Positions 43,302 through 52,644 of a DNA stretch of 64,000 bases are shown here, one piece after another. Location of the stretch: assembly GCA_002256395.1 (NCBI GenBank), contig NKJG01000004.1, positions 62,001 to 126,000 of the forward strand, written 5' to 3'. This DNA is from Bacteroidetes bacterium B1(2017). Lineage in GTDB: Bacteria; Bacteroidota; Bacteroidia; UKL13-3. Below the pieces are notes generated by a model. That model was given only the letters and a program-made list of their open reading frames with translations, had not been told where the DNA came from and searched no databases. The first letter of the stretch is position 1. Each line of letters opens with the position of its first letter. The translations under genes were made by a program, and so were the position numbers.

Positions 43302-43926
43302 ATAAAAGTACTCTTATGTCTTCTTCTAAACGTTTAATTTCTACATCGCTAAAGCTATCATATATTCCACGTATATGTTTGGCTTTATCTAAGAGTAATA
43401 ACTGCTGACTATGGTCAATTGTTTTCTCTTCTTGGCTTACTGGTAAAAGAAATCCTTGGCCCATATTAAACACAGATTCTTTGTCGGTTCGCACAAAATG
43501 CCAAATGGCAGGATCTGCTTTGTATTTTTGCGAATAGCTATTTAAAACGGGTATAGTATCATTGTCGGGGTCAACAGTAATAGACATAAATTGAACTTCG
43601 GTAAACTCTCTATATTTATCATATACCTGAGACAATCTTCGGTTCATGCTTGGGCAAACATCTTTACAACTGGCAAAGAAGAAGTTGCAAATAACAATGC
43701 TATTGTTAAAGCTATCATTTGTTAAATTCTTGCCTAGTTGGTCTTGCACCTTAAATGGCGGAATAGTATAGTAAATAGTGTCTTTTTGATCCACTCCATT
43801 GGGCGGAATTCGTTCACCAAAATAAGGCAATGTTTTAAAATGTGACGTGCCTCCGTTAAGCATATAAAAAATAACAACCGGTACTACAAGTAGTCCGGTT
43901 GCTATCCAAAATCCTTTTCTTTTCAT
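43276..43926 (-). CDS. SCO1/SenC/PrrC copper chaperone
   Basis: 216 residues with an amino-terminal membrane anchor (IATGLLVVPVVIFYML). In the thioredoxin-like domain, copper is bound by CKDVC (the CXXXC motif in FFFASCKDVCPS) and by H in TIDHSQQLLLLD. It delivers copper to CuA of subunit II or reduces its cysteines. It starts at the last base of the subunit IV gene (1-base overlap) and overlaps DUF420 at its other end. Confidence 0.92.
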   Translation of the reverse strand: MKRKGFWIATGLLVVPVVIFYMLNGGTSHFKTLPYFGERIPPNGVDQKDTIYYTIPPFKVQDQLGKNLTNDSFNNSIVICNFFFASCKDVCPSMNRRLSQVYDKYREFTEVQFMSITVDPDNDTIPVLNSYSQKYKADPAIWHFVRTDKESVFNMGQGFLLPVSQEEKTIDHSQQLLLLDKAKHIRGIYDSFSDVEIKRLEEDIRVLLYEYHHPGK

Positions 43927-44258
43927 TATTTAACCCACCTCAATAAGTTGGTATAATCTCCTTCAATAATCATTAAAGTAACAAGAAAAACTACGAATAC
44001 CATTGGTAAAATAATGGTATACATAAGTGTTTTTCTTTCAAATTTCATGTGCATAAATACACCTACAATAAAATAGGCCTTTATTACACCAAGGAAAATA
44101 AACAACCAATTCTTCCACATAGCATGTGTACTAAGTAAGATGAAATAGAAGAAAATATCTATTACAGTAAAGGCCAATAAAATCCAGAATGTTTTCCAGA
44201 TTTGGCTTTTCATATCTTTTGGAGTTTCTGTATGCTCTAAATGTTCAACGTGTTCCAT
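43926..44258 (-). CDS. ctaF: Cytochrome c oxidase subunit IV (bacterial, caa3/aa3 type)
   Basis: 110 residues with three membrane segments and a histidine-rich amino end (EHVEHLEHTE). This is the prokaryotic COX4 family: a small structural subunit next to subunits I and III. IWKTFWILLAFTVIDI and KAYFIVGVFMHMKFERK are characteristic. It lies 33 bases after the second subunit III gene. Confidence 0.88.
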   Translation of the reverse strand: MEHVEHLEHTETPKDMKSQIWKTFWILLAFTVIDIFFYFILLSTHAMWKNWLFIFLGVIKAYFIVGVFMHMKFERKTLMYTIILPMVFVVFLVTLMIIEGDYTNLLRWVK

Positions 44259-44291
44259 TTTGTATATAATTAAAATGTGTTGTTATAAAAA

Positions 44292-45047
44292 TCAAATAAG
44301 GTAGAAAAAGGTAAATACAAATACCCAAACTAAGTCTACAAAGTGCCAGTAAAGACCAACTTTTTCAACCATTTCATAATGACCTCTTTTTTCGTAAGTG
44401 CCGTTTAATACATTTAAGTAAATGATTACATTAAGCATAACGCCAGAAAATACGTGAAATCCGTGGAAGCCAGTTACAATAAAGAACAAGGCAGCAAATG
44501 ATCTTGGGCCGTAAGGGTTACCATATAAACGTGCTCCTTCTCCAATAAACGTACTCCACTCCCAAGCTTGGCAGCCTAAGAACATTGCACCACCAATAAT
44601 GGTTAATAGCATGTAATTAGCTACTTCTTTTTTAGCATTTCTATGACCAGCTTCTACCGCCAATACCATGGTTACTGAACTTAAAATCAAAATAAAGGTC
44701 ATTAAACTTACAAAGAATAATGGTAAGTGAACGCCATGTATAAACGGGAAATGGTTAAATACCAATTCTGGGGAAGGCCAATGATCTTGAACAAAATACT
44801 TTGTTTTTTCTACCATTTCCTGCACAAAATCATGCGACAAATGATCGAACGGTTTTACCGTTGTGTTGTGAATAGGCGATTGAAAGCTATATCGGATAAA
44901 TCCATAAGCGATCAGCAGGGATGAAAATGTAAAGGCATCAGAAAGTAAGAAGATCCACATCATCAACTTTCCGTAGCTTACACTAAATGGTGATTTACCA
45001 CCACCCCATGTAAACTTTTTCTCAGTGCTTAAAGTGTTTGTAGCCAT
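44292..45047 (-). CDS. ctaE: Cytochrome c oxidase subunit III
   Basis: 251-residue COX3 with about six to seven membrane segments. MWIFLLSDAFTFSSLLIAYG, GCQAWEWS, FFIVTGFHGFHVFSG and YWHFVDLVWVFVFTFFYL are family signatures. A long loop between the first two segments (about residues 58-105, RYSFQSPIHN onward) is longer than in classic COX3. It lies 30 bases downstream of a second, shorter subunit III gene, a duplication usual in Bacteroidota oxidase loci. Confidence 0.92.
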   Translation of the reverse strand: MATNTLSTEKKFTWGGGKSPFSVSYGKLMMWIFLLSDAFTFSSLLIAYGFIRYSFQSPIHNTTVKPFDHLSHDFVQEMVEKTKYFVQDHWPSPELVFNHFPFIHGVHLPLFFVSLMTFILILSSVTMVLAVEAGHRNAKKEVANYMLLTIIGGAMFLGCQAWEWSTFIGEGARLYGNPYGPRSFAALFFIVTGFHGFHVFSGVMLNVIIYLNVLNGTYEKRGHYEMVEKVGLYWHFVDLVWVFVFTFFYLI

Positions 45048-45077
45048 TTTAGAATTATGCTTGTTTTAGGTTATTAA

Positions 45078-45656
45078 TTATCTGTACAGGTATAAAAATA
45101 AATATAAATAAATCCAAAGGATTCCTATGAAATGCCAGTAGGTAATGCACATGTTTAAGAATAGATGTGTACTACTGCCAATTTTGTTTTGTAGGGCTTG
45201 AACCAACATGATACTCATGAAAACCAAGCCGCCAATTACGTGAAATAAATGAACACCTGAAATTACATATACAAATGAATTACTAGGGTTAGAGAATGCA
45301 AAAAATACATTGTCGGCAATCAGCTGTTTCCAAGCAAACCATTGTCCAAAACAAAAGCCAATGCCTAATAAAAAGGCAATGCCAATAAATGTTTTAACTT
45401 TAGCAAACTGGTTATTTTTAGCTGCACTATAAGATAATTGGATACTTATAGAAGAAAGAATAATAAGAAGTGTATTCAAATTGAATAGTGAGGGCAAATT
45501 AAAAATTTCCCAATTTCCTTCTCCTCTTCTTACAATATACGCCGAAGTAAAGCCAGCAAATAACATTACGCTAGCAACTATAAATAACCACAACACAAAT
45601 TTCTTTGGATGGATTACATAGTTTTCTTCTTCTTTTTGTAGGATACTACTTTGCAT
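45078..45656 (-). CDS. Cytochrome c oxidase subunit III-like protein (short form)
   Basis: 192 residues, five membrane segments. It shares with true subunit III the motifs VMLFAGFTSAYIVRRGEG, VISGVHLFHVIGGLV and CITYWHFIGILWIYLYL, but lacks the long loop and part of the amino region. It precedes the full subunit III gene. It is probably a second subunit III-type polypeptide of the same complex; an assembly role is the alternative. Two bases separate it from the heme O synthase gene. Confidence 0.88.
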   Translation of the reverse strand: MQSSILQKEEENYVIHPKKFVLWLFIVASVMLFAGFTSAYIVRRGEGNWEIFNLPSLFNLNTLLIILSSISIQLSYSAAKNNQFAKVKTFIGIAFLLGIGFCFGQWFAWKQLIADNVFFAFSNPSNSFVYVISGVHLFHVIGGLVFMSIMLVQALQNKIGSSTHLFLNMCITYWHFIGILWIYLYLFLYLYR

Positions 45657-45658
45657 GA

Positions 45659-46567
45659 TTATATTTTATCAATTAAATAAGCCAATTGAACCATTGGAAG
45701 GTAAATAAACGAGGCGAACATTAATTTTTTAGCATCAGCTGTTTCGCAACTTCTAAATAATTTAAAGGCATAATAGGTTAATAATAAACCACCAAATGCA
45801 CCTACAAATGCTGATATCATTCCACTTACACCATATTGATAAGGTAGCATTCCAATAGGAATTAATGCCAAACTAAAAGTAAGGGTTTGAAAGGCTGTAC
45901 CTTTATCTCTACCTGGTGTAGATGGTAACATCTTGAAACCTGCTCTTTTATAGTCATCGTCTAATATCCAGGCAATGCTCCAAAAATGCGGGAATTGCCA
46001 AAAGAATTGAACTCCAAATAAAATAATGGCTGGCATATCTATTTTACCAGTAAACGCTACCCAACCTAATAGGGTAGGGATGGCTCCTGGAAAGGCGCCA
46101 ACGAATACCGAAATAGGTGAAATTCTTTTTAAAGGAGTATATACAAATGCATAACTCATTAATGCACCTAAAGCTAACCAGCCACATAATGGGTTCAAAA
46201 AGGTACCAATTAATACTACTCCAGAAATACCCATCAATAAGCTTACAACTCCAGCTTCAGTTACACTCATTCTATTGGTTGCTAATGGTCTATTAGCTGT
46301 TCTAAGCATTAATTTATCGTAGTCTTTTTCAATAATTTGGTTGATCCCATTGGATGCTCCTGTTACCAGAAAACCTCCAATAGAAAGCATGGCTACCTCA
46401 AACCAATTAATGGCTCCGGTTGCTGCCGTTAAATAGGTAACTACAGAAGAGAAAACGACTAAAAAAGTAAGACGAAATTTAACCAATTGGTTATAATCAG
46501 CCGCCTTTGCTCTTAAGTAACTTACTTCCGAAACTACTACTTCACTATGTATTGATTTTACTTCCAC
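45659..46567 (-). CDS. ctaB: Protoheme IX farnesyltransferase (heme O synthase)
   Basis: 302-residue UbiA-family prenyltransferase with about eight membrane segments. The polyprenyl-diphosphate sites are NGINQIIEKDYDKLMLRTAN (N-x3-D/E-x2-x-D type) and DDDYKRAGFKMLP. It adds a farnesyl group to heme b, giving heme O for the heme A synthase encoded just upstream. The start is GTG at 46567, two bases after the heme A synthase stop. Confidence 0.93.
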   Translation of the reverse strand: MEVKSIHSEVVVSEVSYLRAKAADYNQLVKFRLTFLVVFSSVVTYLTAATGAINWFEVAMLSIGGFLVTGASNGINQIIEKDYDKLMLRTANRPLATNRMSVTEAGVVSLLMGISGVVLIGTFLNPLCGWLALGALMSYAFVYTPLKRISPISVFVGAFPGAIPTLLGWVAFTGKIDMPAIILFGVQFFWQFPHFWSIAWILDDDYKRAGFKMLPSTPGRDKGTAFQTLTFSLALIPIGMLPYQYGVSGMISAFVGAFGGLLLTYYAFKLFRSCETADAKKLMFASFIYLPMVQLAYLIDKI

Positions 46568-46569
46568 GT

Positions 46570-47541
46570 TTAAACGTTTACTTTTTCTAATTTTAATTTT
46601 GTGAACACCAGGATGGCAATAAAAATTTGCAAACCTGCTGTTAAACTTCCAAGGGTTAAGTGAATACTTTGAAACTGGGCTGGAAAGCCCAAATTGGCAA
46701 GTACTGCGCCTGTTAATGCCTGTGTGCTCATTAACAGAACTAAAGCCAAGGATGATTTATATAGGATAGAATTTCGCTCTAATAGTTTTCTAAATCGGGT
46801 CATAATAAAAACACTTAAGCCTAAGTTTAGTAAACTCCAACTTCTATGTGCTTTAAAAATAATTCCCAATTCATCTGTCCATAACCAACGGTTATCAATA
46901 CGTTTGGCTACTTCATCAACTGCTTCTCTTACTTGGGTTCCACTTACGGTTTGAACCAAGGAGATAAGAAGAGTTAAAACTATGATTGATTTTAATGGTG
47001 CGTAGGATTCAAATTGCTGGATGGTAAAATCTTGGCTTGCTGTTATGGTATAAATCAATAAAGCCACAATTACCAATGCTAAAAGCATATGTATGGTAAT
47101 CATATAAACGGCTAAATCGCTTGATACAACCTTTGATCCAATCCAACCTTGATAGCCAACCAAAAAGAAGGCCAATAAGCTTAACCAAAATATTTTTTTG
47201 TTTTCGCTTTTTAAGTAAGGGACGGCAAAGATCACAGTGAAAAGAATTAGGAATCCAATAATAACACCTATCAACCTGTTAACATATTCTGTCCAAGTTT
47301 TAAAGACATTAAAATCGGCAATTTCTTTTCCTGCCACCGCAAATTGAGTTTTGTAATCGGCTGGCAGCTGACTTACATCTGTAGGAGGCACTAATTTACC
47401 AAAACATTTTGGCCAATCTGGGCAACCCATTCCACTACCAGTGCTACGCACTAATCCACCTATAAATATGAGAAAGAACACTGCCGCAATGGTTAATATT
47501 CCAAAGCGTCTAAATCTTGCTTGTTTGTTTTGTGCTATCAC
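46570..47541 (-). CDS. ctaA: Heme A synthase (CtaA/COX15)
   Basis: 323 residues, eight membrane segments. The start region FLIFIGGLVRSTGSGMGCPDWPKCFGKLVPP is cut here to its core GLVRSTGSGMGCPDWPKC, the COX15 signature. Histidine ligands are in MITIHMLLAL, KAHRSWSLLN and SIHLTLGSL. It oxidises the C8 methyl of heme O to a formyl group. The start is GTG at 47541. A 79-base gap separates it from the subunit I gene, the largest gap inside the oxidase operon. Confidence 0.92.
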   Translation of the reverse strand: MIAQNKQARFRRFGILTIAAVFFLIFIGGLVRSTGSGMGCPDWPKCFGKLVPPTDVSQLPADYKTQFAVAGKEIADFNVFKTWTEYVNRLIGVIIGFLILFTVIFAVPYLKSENKKIFWLSLLAFFLVGYQGWIGSKVVSSDLAVYMITIHMLLALVIVALLIYTITASQDFTIQQFESYAPLKSIIVLTLLISLVQTVSGTQVREAVDEVAKRIDNRWLWTDELGIIFKAHRSWSLLNLGLSVFIMTRFRKLLERNSILYKSSLALVLLMSTQALTGAVLANLGFPAQFQSIHLTLGSLTAGLQIFIAILVFTKLKLEKVNV

Positions 47542-47620
47542 GGTTTTTTGATTTTGAACCCGAAAATTAACTTTTCGGGTTCAAATCAGTAGTATTATTT
47601 TGTAAATAGCTAATTTTTAA

Positions 47621-49438
47621 TTACTTGGTTTTAGCGGGCAATCCAACTGCTTCATCCATTGGGTTGGTTTGTCCTTCGTCTGGTACGTTTTGAGGAATGA
47701 AATCATCTTCTGCACCAGGCTTGCTATAATCATATGCCCAACGATAAACGTGAGGAATTTCACCAGGCCAGTTACCATGTAAATGTTCTACAGGAGCTGT
47801 CCACTCTAAGGTATTTGAATTCCAAGGGTTTTGTGTAGCACGTTTTCCTTTGAAAATACTATAGAAGAAATTGGCTAAGAATATTAACTGAGCTACTCCA
47901 CCTAAAATGGCTGCTATAGTAATAAATTGGTTCATGTCTACAAACACATTAAATTGGTCGTAAGCAGTGTTAGCGTAATATCTACGCGGAACACCAGCTA
48001 ATCCCATAAAGTGCATAGGAAAGAACACGCAATAAGCAGAAATAATAGTTAACCAGAAATGGATATGTCCAGCTGTTTCGTTCATCATTCTACCAAACAT
48101 TTTTGGATACCAATGGTAAATACCACTCATCATACCAAAAATTGCAGCGCTACCCATTACTAAATGGAAGTGGGCAACAACAAAGTAAGTATCATGTAAT
48201 TCAATATCTAATGCTGCATTTCCTAAATAAATACCAGTTAAACCACCTGAGATAAATAATGAAACTAATCCAATTGCAAACATCATGGCTGGAGTTAACT
48301 TTAAATTACCTTGCCATAAAGTAGCCAAGTAATTAAATGTTTTTACCGCCGATGGTACCGCAATAATTAAGGTTCCCAACATAAATACTGAACCTAAGAA
48401 TGGGTTCATACCGGTAATAAACATATGGTGACCCCAAACGATGAAAGATAAAATACCAATTGCCAAAATAGAGGCAATCATGGCACGGTATCCAAAGATT
48501 GGTTTACGAGAGTTAGTAGCAATTACTTCAGATGTAATACCTAATGCAGGTAATAAAATAATGTATACCTCTGGGTGACCTAAGAACCAAAATAAATGTT
48601 GGAACAAGATTGGAGATCCACCTGTACGCTCGATACCACCAGCAAATTCTGCAACTATTTCTGATAAATAGAAAGATGTACCAAAGCTACGATCGAAGAT
48701 TAATAATAATGATCCACCCAATAATACTGGGAAAGATAATAAACCTAAAATTGCGGTAACTAAAAATGCCCAAATGGTTAATGGCATACGAGTCATTTTC
48801 ATACCAGTTGTTCTCATGTTTAATACTGTAGCAATGTAATTGATACCACCTAATAAGGCCGATGCAATAAACAATACCATAGCAATAAGCCACATAGTCA
48901 TACCCGTTCCAGAACCTGGGATTGCTTTAGGCAATGCTGATAAAGGAGGATAAACTGTCCAACCTGCAGAAGCTGGTCCACCATCTACAAATAAAGAGAG
49001 TAACAATACAACTGAAGAAAGGAAGAAGAACCAATACGATAACATATTCATAAAAGGAGAAGCCATATCACGTGCTCCAACTTGAAGTGGAATTAAAAGA
49101 TTTGAAAAGGTTCCACTTAAACCAGCAGTTAATACGTAGAATACCATGATGGTACCATGGATTGTAATTAATGCTAAATAGAAATTAGGATCTAATTTAC
49201 CATCCTTACCCCAATGTCCAATGATACCTTCTAAGAAAGGCATTTTCATATCTGGGTAAGCCAATTGCATTCTGAATAATAAAGACATCAACATTCCAAT
49301 AGTACCCATAATGATACCCGTAATGAGGAATTGTCTTGCAATCATTTTGTGGTCCATGCTGAAAATATACTTCGAGATGAAGTTATCTTCATGATGCTCA
49401 TGTTCCTCGTGGATTTGGTGAGTATTGTGATCGCTCAT
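47621..49438 (-). CDS. ctaD: Cytochrome c oxidase subunit I
   Basis: 605-residue heme-copper oxidase core with about twelve to thirteen membrane segments. Heme a ligands: H in ITIHGTIMVFY and H in VAHFHLVMG; heme a3 ligand in HDTYFVVAHFH; CuB ligands in GHPEVYIILLP (with the cross-linked tyrosine) and WGHHMFITG. The YIILLPALG pattern matches the A-family. A histidine-rich amino end (THQIHEEHEHHED) precedes the first segment. The product reduces O2 to water and pumps protons. It starts 31 bases after the subunit II stop. Confidence 0.96.
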   Translation of the reverse strand: MSDHNTHQIHEEHEHHEDNFISKYIFSMDHKMIARQFLITGIIMGTIGMLMSLLFRMQLAYPDMKMPFLEGIIGHWGKDGKLDPNFYLALITIHGTIMVFYVLTAGLSGTFSNLLIPLQVGARDMASPFMNMLSYWFFFLSSVVLLLSLFVDGGPASAGWTVYPPLSALPKAIPGSGTGMTMWLIAMVLFIASALLGGINYIATVLNMRTTGMKMTRMPLTIWAFLVTAILGLLSFPVLLGGSLLLIFDRSFGTSFYLSEIVAEFAGGIERTGGSPILFQHLFWFLGHPEVYIILLPALGITSEVIATNSRKPIFGYRAMIASILAIGILSFIVWGHHMFITGMNPFLGSVFMLGTLIIAVPSAVKTFNYLATLWQGNLKLTPAMMFAIGLVSLFISGGLTGIYLGNAALDIELHDTYFVVAHFHLVMGSAAIFGMMSGIYHWYPKMFGRMMNETAGHIHFWLTIISAYCVFFPMHFMGLAGVPRRYYANTAYDQFNVFVDMNQFITIAAILGGVAQLIFLANFFYSIFKGKRATQNPWNSNTLEWTAPVEHLHGNWPGEIPHVYRWAYDYSKPGAEDDFIPQNVPDEGQTNPMDEAVGLPAKTK

Positions 49439-49469
49439 ATAAGTTTAGATATTTTTTTCTTTTGATAAA

Positions 49470-50894
49470 TTAATTTAAAGCAACTGTTTTGTTTGCTACT
49501 TTACTTGGAACTAAAGCCGCTTGCGATTTCATCCATTTTTCGTAGTCTTCTTTTGTGTCAACAACAATTAGCATTTTCATTCTATAATGTGCACTACCAC
49601 AAATTTTGTTACATAACAATACGTAATCAAATTCTGGTTTACCTAGTTTCGAACGCATTTCTGCAGTGGTAACAGTAGGTTTAAATGAGAATTTAGTTGG
49701 TAAGCCTGGTACTACGTTCATTTGAACTCTAAAGTGAGGCATTAAGGCACTATGAATAACATCTTTTGCTCTAAAAGCTATATCAATTGGTTGATTAACT
49801 TCTAAATGTAATTCACTTGTAACAACGTCATCGTATGAATTAACATCGTTTGTGTCAATACCTAAAGCATTCATTTTACCAACTTCACGGAAATTATGTG
49901 CACCTAATTTGTTGTCGGCACCCGCATAGCGAACGTTCCAACCAAATTGGTAGGCAAATATTTCCATTTTTCTAGCTTTTTCATCTTTGTGATACATCAT
50001 ATGGTTCCAAGTAATTAAACCACGTATTACCAAAATAGTTAATACAATAGCTGGAACAATGGTCCACCACATTTCAATTTTATGATTGTCTGGGTAGTAA
50101 AGCGCTTTGCGTTTGCCATCCGACTTATATTTAAAGCCATACCAGAATAATAGTATTTGAGTTATAACAAACACAATACCTGTTAAACCAAATGTTATCA
50201 TGAACATACTATCGTATTCAACTCCATGCTCAGAGGCAGGACCTTGACTGAAGACAGTTAATTTTCCATGTACATAAAACTCCCAGAATGCGGCACCTAA
50301 ACCTATTACTAGGAAGCCCATCATTAAAGCTGCATTTAAGGTATTCCAATTTACAACTGGCTTTCCTTGAATGTCGCCTATGCGCGCTAAGATTTTAAAT
50401 ACTTGTGAAATAATTAATACCAATAAAATGGTAATAACTACTAATAACCAATTCACAGGTGTTTCTAAATCTGTGCTTTCTGCATTGGTAGTTCCTGTTG
50501 GCGCAACAGTAGCAACTGCTGCGGCTGCTGGAGCTTCGCTTTCTGCTTTTACATACGCAAGAATAGATTTGATTTGTGTTTCAGACAAAGTTTCAAATGC
50601 AGTCATTAATACTTCATTGTTTTCTTTGTAAACCTGAACCGCAATTGGATCTCCACTCTTTACAAGTGCTTGCGAATTCTTAATCCATTTAATGAGCCAA
50701 GCTTCTTCGCGACGTTTATGAACATCTTTTAAAGCTGGTCCAACCACTTTGTCCTTTATGGCATGGCAGGCCGTACAATTTGCGTTAAAAAGCGTTTTGC
50801 CTTCATCTACACTCTGAGCCGATAGGTTCAGACCGAATGAGCACAAAACTGCAATAACGAAGGTGATTTTAGTTAACATGTTGAGAATCTTCAT
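49470..50894 (-). CDS. ctaC: Cytochrome c oxidase subunit II with amino-terminal cytochrome c domain
   Basis: 474 residues. After a signal peptide (about 1-26) comes a cytochrome c domain with heme-binding C40-T-A-C43-H44 and a probable M97 axial ligand, then an Ala-rich linker (118-140). Four membrane segments follow (about 147-169, 187-208, 229-252, 275-294), twice the usual two, and then the CuA cupredoxin domain: H381 in IHSALMPHF and C428-x3-C432-x3-H436-x2-M439 in CNKICGSAHYRM. In classic caa3 oxidases the cytochrome c is fused at the other end. First gene of the oxidase operon. Confidence 0.93.
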   Translation of the reverse strand: MKILNMLTKITFVIAVLCSFGLNLSAQSVDEGKTLFNANCTACHAIKDKVVGPALKDVHKRREEAWLIKWIKNSQALVKSGDPIAVQVYKENNEVLMTAFETLSETQIKSILAYVKAESEAPAAAAVATVAPTGTTNAESTDLETPVNWLLVVITILLVLIISQVFKILARIGDIQGKPVVNWNTLNAALMMGFLVIGLGAAFWEFYVHGKLTVFSQGPASEHGVEYDSMFMITFGLTGIVFVITQILLFWYGFKYKSDGKRKALYYPDNHKIEMWWTIVPAIVLTILVIRGLITWNHMMYHKDEKARKMEIFAYQFGWNVRYAGADNKLGAHNFREVGKMNALGIDTNDVNSYDDVVTSELHLEVNQPIDIAFRAKDVIHSALMPHFRVQMNVVPGLPTKFSFKPTVTTAEMRSKLGKPEFDYVLLCNKICGSAHYRMKMLIVVDTKEDYEKWMKSQAALVPSKVANKTVALN

Positions 50895-50995
50895 TTTTGT
50901 TAGCTTTTTTTGATTACAGTTGGGTTAAAATGCGTTGCAATATATGAAAGTAAATTTTTTGTAAAGCGCAATTTTTACAAAAAAATTTGTTTTTA

Positions 50996-51015
50996 AACCT
51001 AACAAACGTTAGGTT
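50996..51015 (-). terminator. Perfect 8-bp hairpin downstream of the WD40 gene
   Basis: AACCTAAC (50996-51003) and GTTAGGTT (51008-51015) are exact reverse complements around a four-base loop. On the minus strand, the direction of the WD40 gene, the hairpin is followed by an A/T-rich run that includes a T-tract. It lies between the WD40 stop and the oxidase operon start, so it can end the former; an operator for the oxidase genes is an alternative. Confidence 0.5.
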
Positions 51016-51058
51016 CGTAGTTTTTGAAAAACGAAACAGGATGAGTACGAAGTAAATA

Positions 51059-52288
51059 CTACTTCTTTTTGGGTTGAACATTCATCGGAGTTTTTATTAC
51101 AACAGCCGAATCCTTAGGAATGTTTGAATTATTTGCACCTTTATTTTCTGCAGTTCCTTTTATAGGTTTTGCATTTTGAGTTGGTATAAGTACACTTTTA
51201 TATTTTACCGAATCTTGTTTAGTAAGTGGGCGAATAGCCATAATACTATCCACAGATTTTTGAGCAGGACTTACAATTTTTTCTGGAGCGGGAGCTGGCT
51301 GATAGGCCGGAATAACAATTGGAGCCAAGCGTGCACCATAGACTTCTCCTTCTTTTAATTTAGGGGCAAACACCACTTGCAAATTACCTTTCATAAAGGC
51401 AATATCTTTAATGTTAAATTCGGGATAATCTAATTTAGTAACTAGTTTACCTGTTTGAACGTCCCATATTTTTATACTTCCATCGTTGCAGGCAGTAACG
51501 CAATATTTACTATCATCTGTAAAGGCAACCGATAAAACTTTCCAACTTTCTACTTGTAAAACATGAAGTTGTTTAAATGTTTTCATGTCCCAAATACGGG
51601 CCGTTTTGTCGTTTGAACCACTAATTAAATATTGGTTATTTGGACTTAAAGCTAAAGCGTTTACCACATCTGTATGGCCATCTAAAGTTCTGATTATTTT
51701 GCCTCCGGCTAAGGCTAATACTTTGATTTGTTTATCGCTATGTGCTACAAAAATGTTGGCAATATTTGGAGATAAACATAAGTCGTTAATGGAGTTGCCA
51801 GTTGAATAATATTTCAATGGTTTTTTATTCGCGATATCCCATATCATTAACTTACCTTCCTTATCGCCGCTAAATAAATACTTGCCGCTTTTATCAAACA
51901 CTACTGTATTTACGCCTGTTAAGTGCCTGTTTAATAAATCTTCTTGAATAGGAATTTGGCGATACATAGAATCATAAATTCTTACTGTCATATCGCTTGA
52001 GGCACTGGCCAACATATTGCCAGAAAGAGTATACGCTAAGGCGTTAATTTGTGCGGTATGCCCGGTTAATTTCTGAACCAATTTATAAGGAGTATCGGTA
52101 TTATAAACGAGTATTTCATTATTCCATCCTGCCACGGCCATTCTTTTAAATTTAATGGGAGTAACGGCAACGGCGTTTAAATCATTAGTGCTACCACTTA
52201 AAACAATAGGTTTAGGCGAAGTATTTTCTTGAGCAAAAGAAAATATTGGGCAGAGTAAAATGAAAATAGAGAGTAATCTTTGTACCAT
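51059..52288 (-). CDS. Exported WD40 β-propeller protein
   Basis: 409 residues with a signal peptide (RLLSIFILLCPIFSFA). Six or seven WD40 repeats cover about 30-320: LTGHTAQINALAYTLSGNML with ASASSDMTVRIYD, then GDKEGKLMIWDI, LDGHTDVVNALALSPNNQYL with SGSNDKTARIWD, and CNDGSIKIWDV. A proline/lysine-rich tail (about 330-409) is probably disordered. It would be a periplasmic or outer-membrane-associated scaffold. It lies just upstream of the oxidase operon in the same direction, 164 bases away, but separated by a hairpin. Confidence 0.85.
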   Translation of the reverse strand: MVQRLLSIFILLCPIFSFAQENTSPKPIVLSGSTNDLNAVAVTPIKFKRMAVAGWNNEILVYNTDTPYKLVQKLTGHTAQINALAYTLSGNMLASASSDMTVRIYDSMYRQIPIQEDLLNRHLTGVNTVVFDKSGKYLFSGDKEGKLMIWDIANKKPLKYYSTGNSINDLCLSPNIANIFVAHSDKQIKVLALAGGKIIRTLDGHTDVVNALALSPNNQYLISGSNDKTARIWDMKTFKQLHVLQVESWKVLSVAFTDDSKYCVTACNDGSIKIWDVQTGKLVTKLDYPEFNIKDIAFMKGNLQVVFAPKLKEGEVYGARLAPIVIPAYQPAPAPEKIVSPAQKSVDSIMAIRPLTKQDSVKYKSVLIPTQNAKPIKGTAENKGANNSNIPKDSAVVIKTPMNVQPKKK

Positions 52289-52347
52289 ACTGCAAAAATA
52301 TGGATTTAAGGAACTTTTTAAGAAAAAAATAGCCCTTATTAGCTGAT

Positions 52348-52644
52348 TTATAGGAAAAACTTTAGCAAAACTATGATAAAGCCATATAAAAAGGTACTCA
52401 AAATGACACCTCTGGCCGATAAGTATTTATCAAATTGAATATATAAATAGAAAATACCTAGGTTTATAACACAGCATAAGCTTAGAAGGGGCGACATTAA
52501 TTTACCTTTAATGGATGCATCAAGAAAAGCATCTACTGAATCTGATCCAAAATTTACTAGATAAAACCCAATAATTCCTATACTCGGCCCAATAAGGCCA
52601 CTTAAAAAGCCAATAACTAAATTATCCTTTAAATTAATTTTCAT
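52348..52644 (-). CDS. Small three-helix membrane protein coupled to surE
   Basis: 98 residues with three membrane segments (near 9-30, 49-70 and 77-97) and a short amino end. No family recognised. Its ATG lies inside the 3' end of surE with an 11-base overlap, so it is translated together with it. Nothing in the sequence indicates a role. Confidence 0.65.
   Translation of the reverse strand: MKINLKDNLVIGFLSGLIGPSIGIIGFYLVNFGSDSVDAFLDASIKGKLMSPLLSLCCVINLGIFYLYIQFDKYLSARGVILSTFLYGFIIVLLKFFL

Noticed and set aside
52293..52300. TATTTTTG (minus strand) as promoter of the WD40 gene
   Set aside because: It matches the -7 consensus but lies only four bases from the ATG and has no -33 element, which would require a leaderless transcript.
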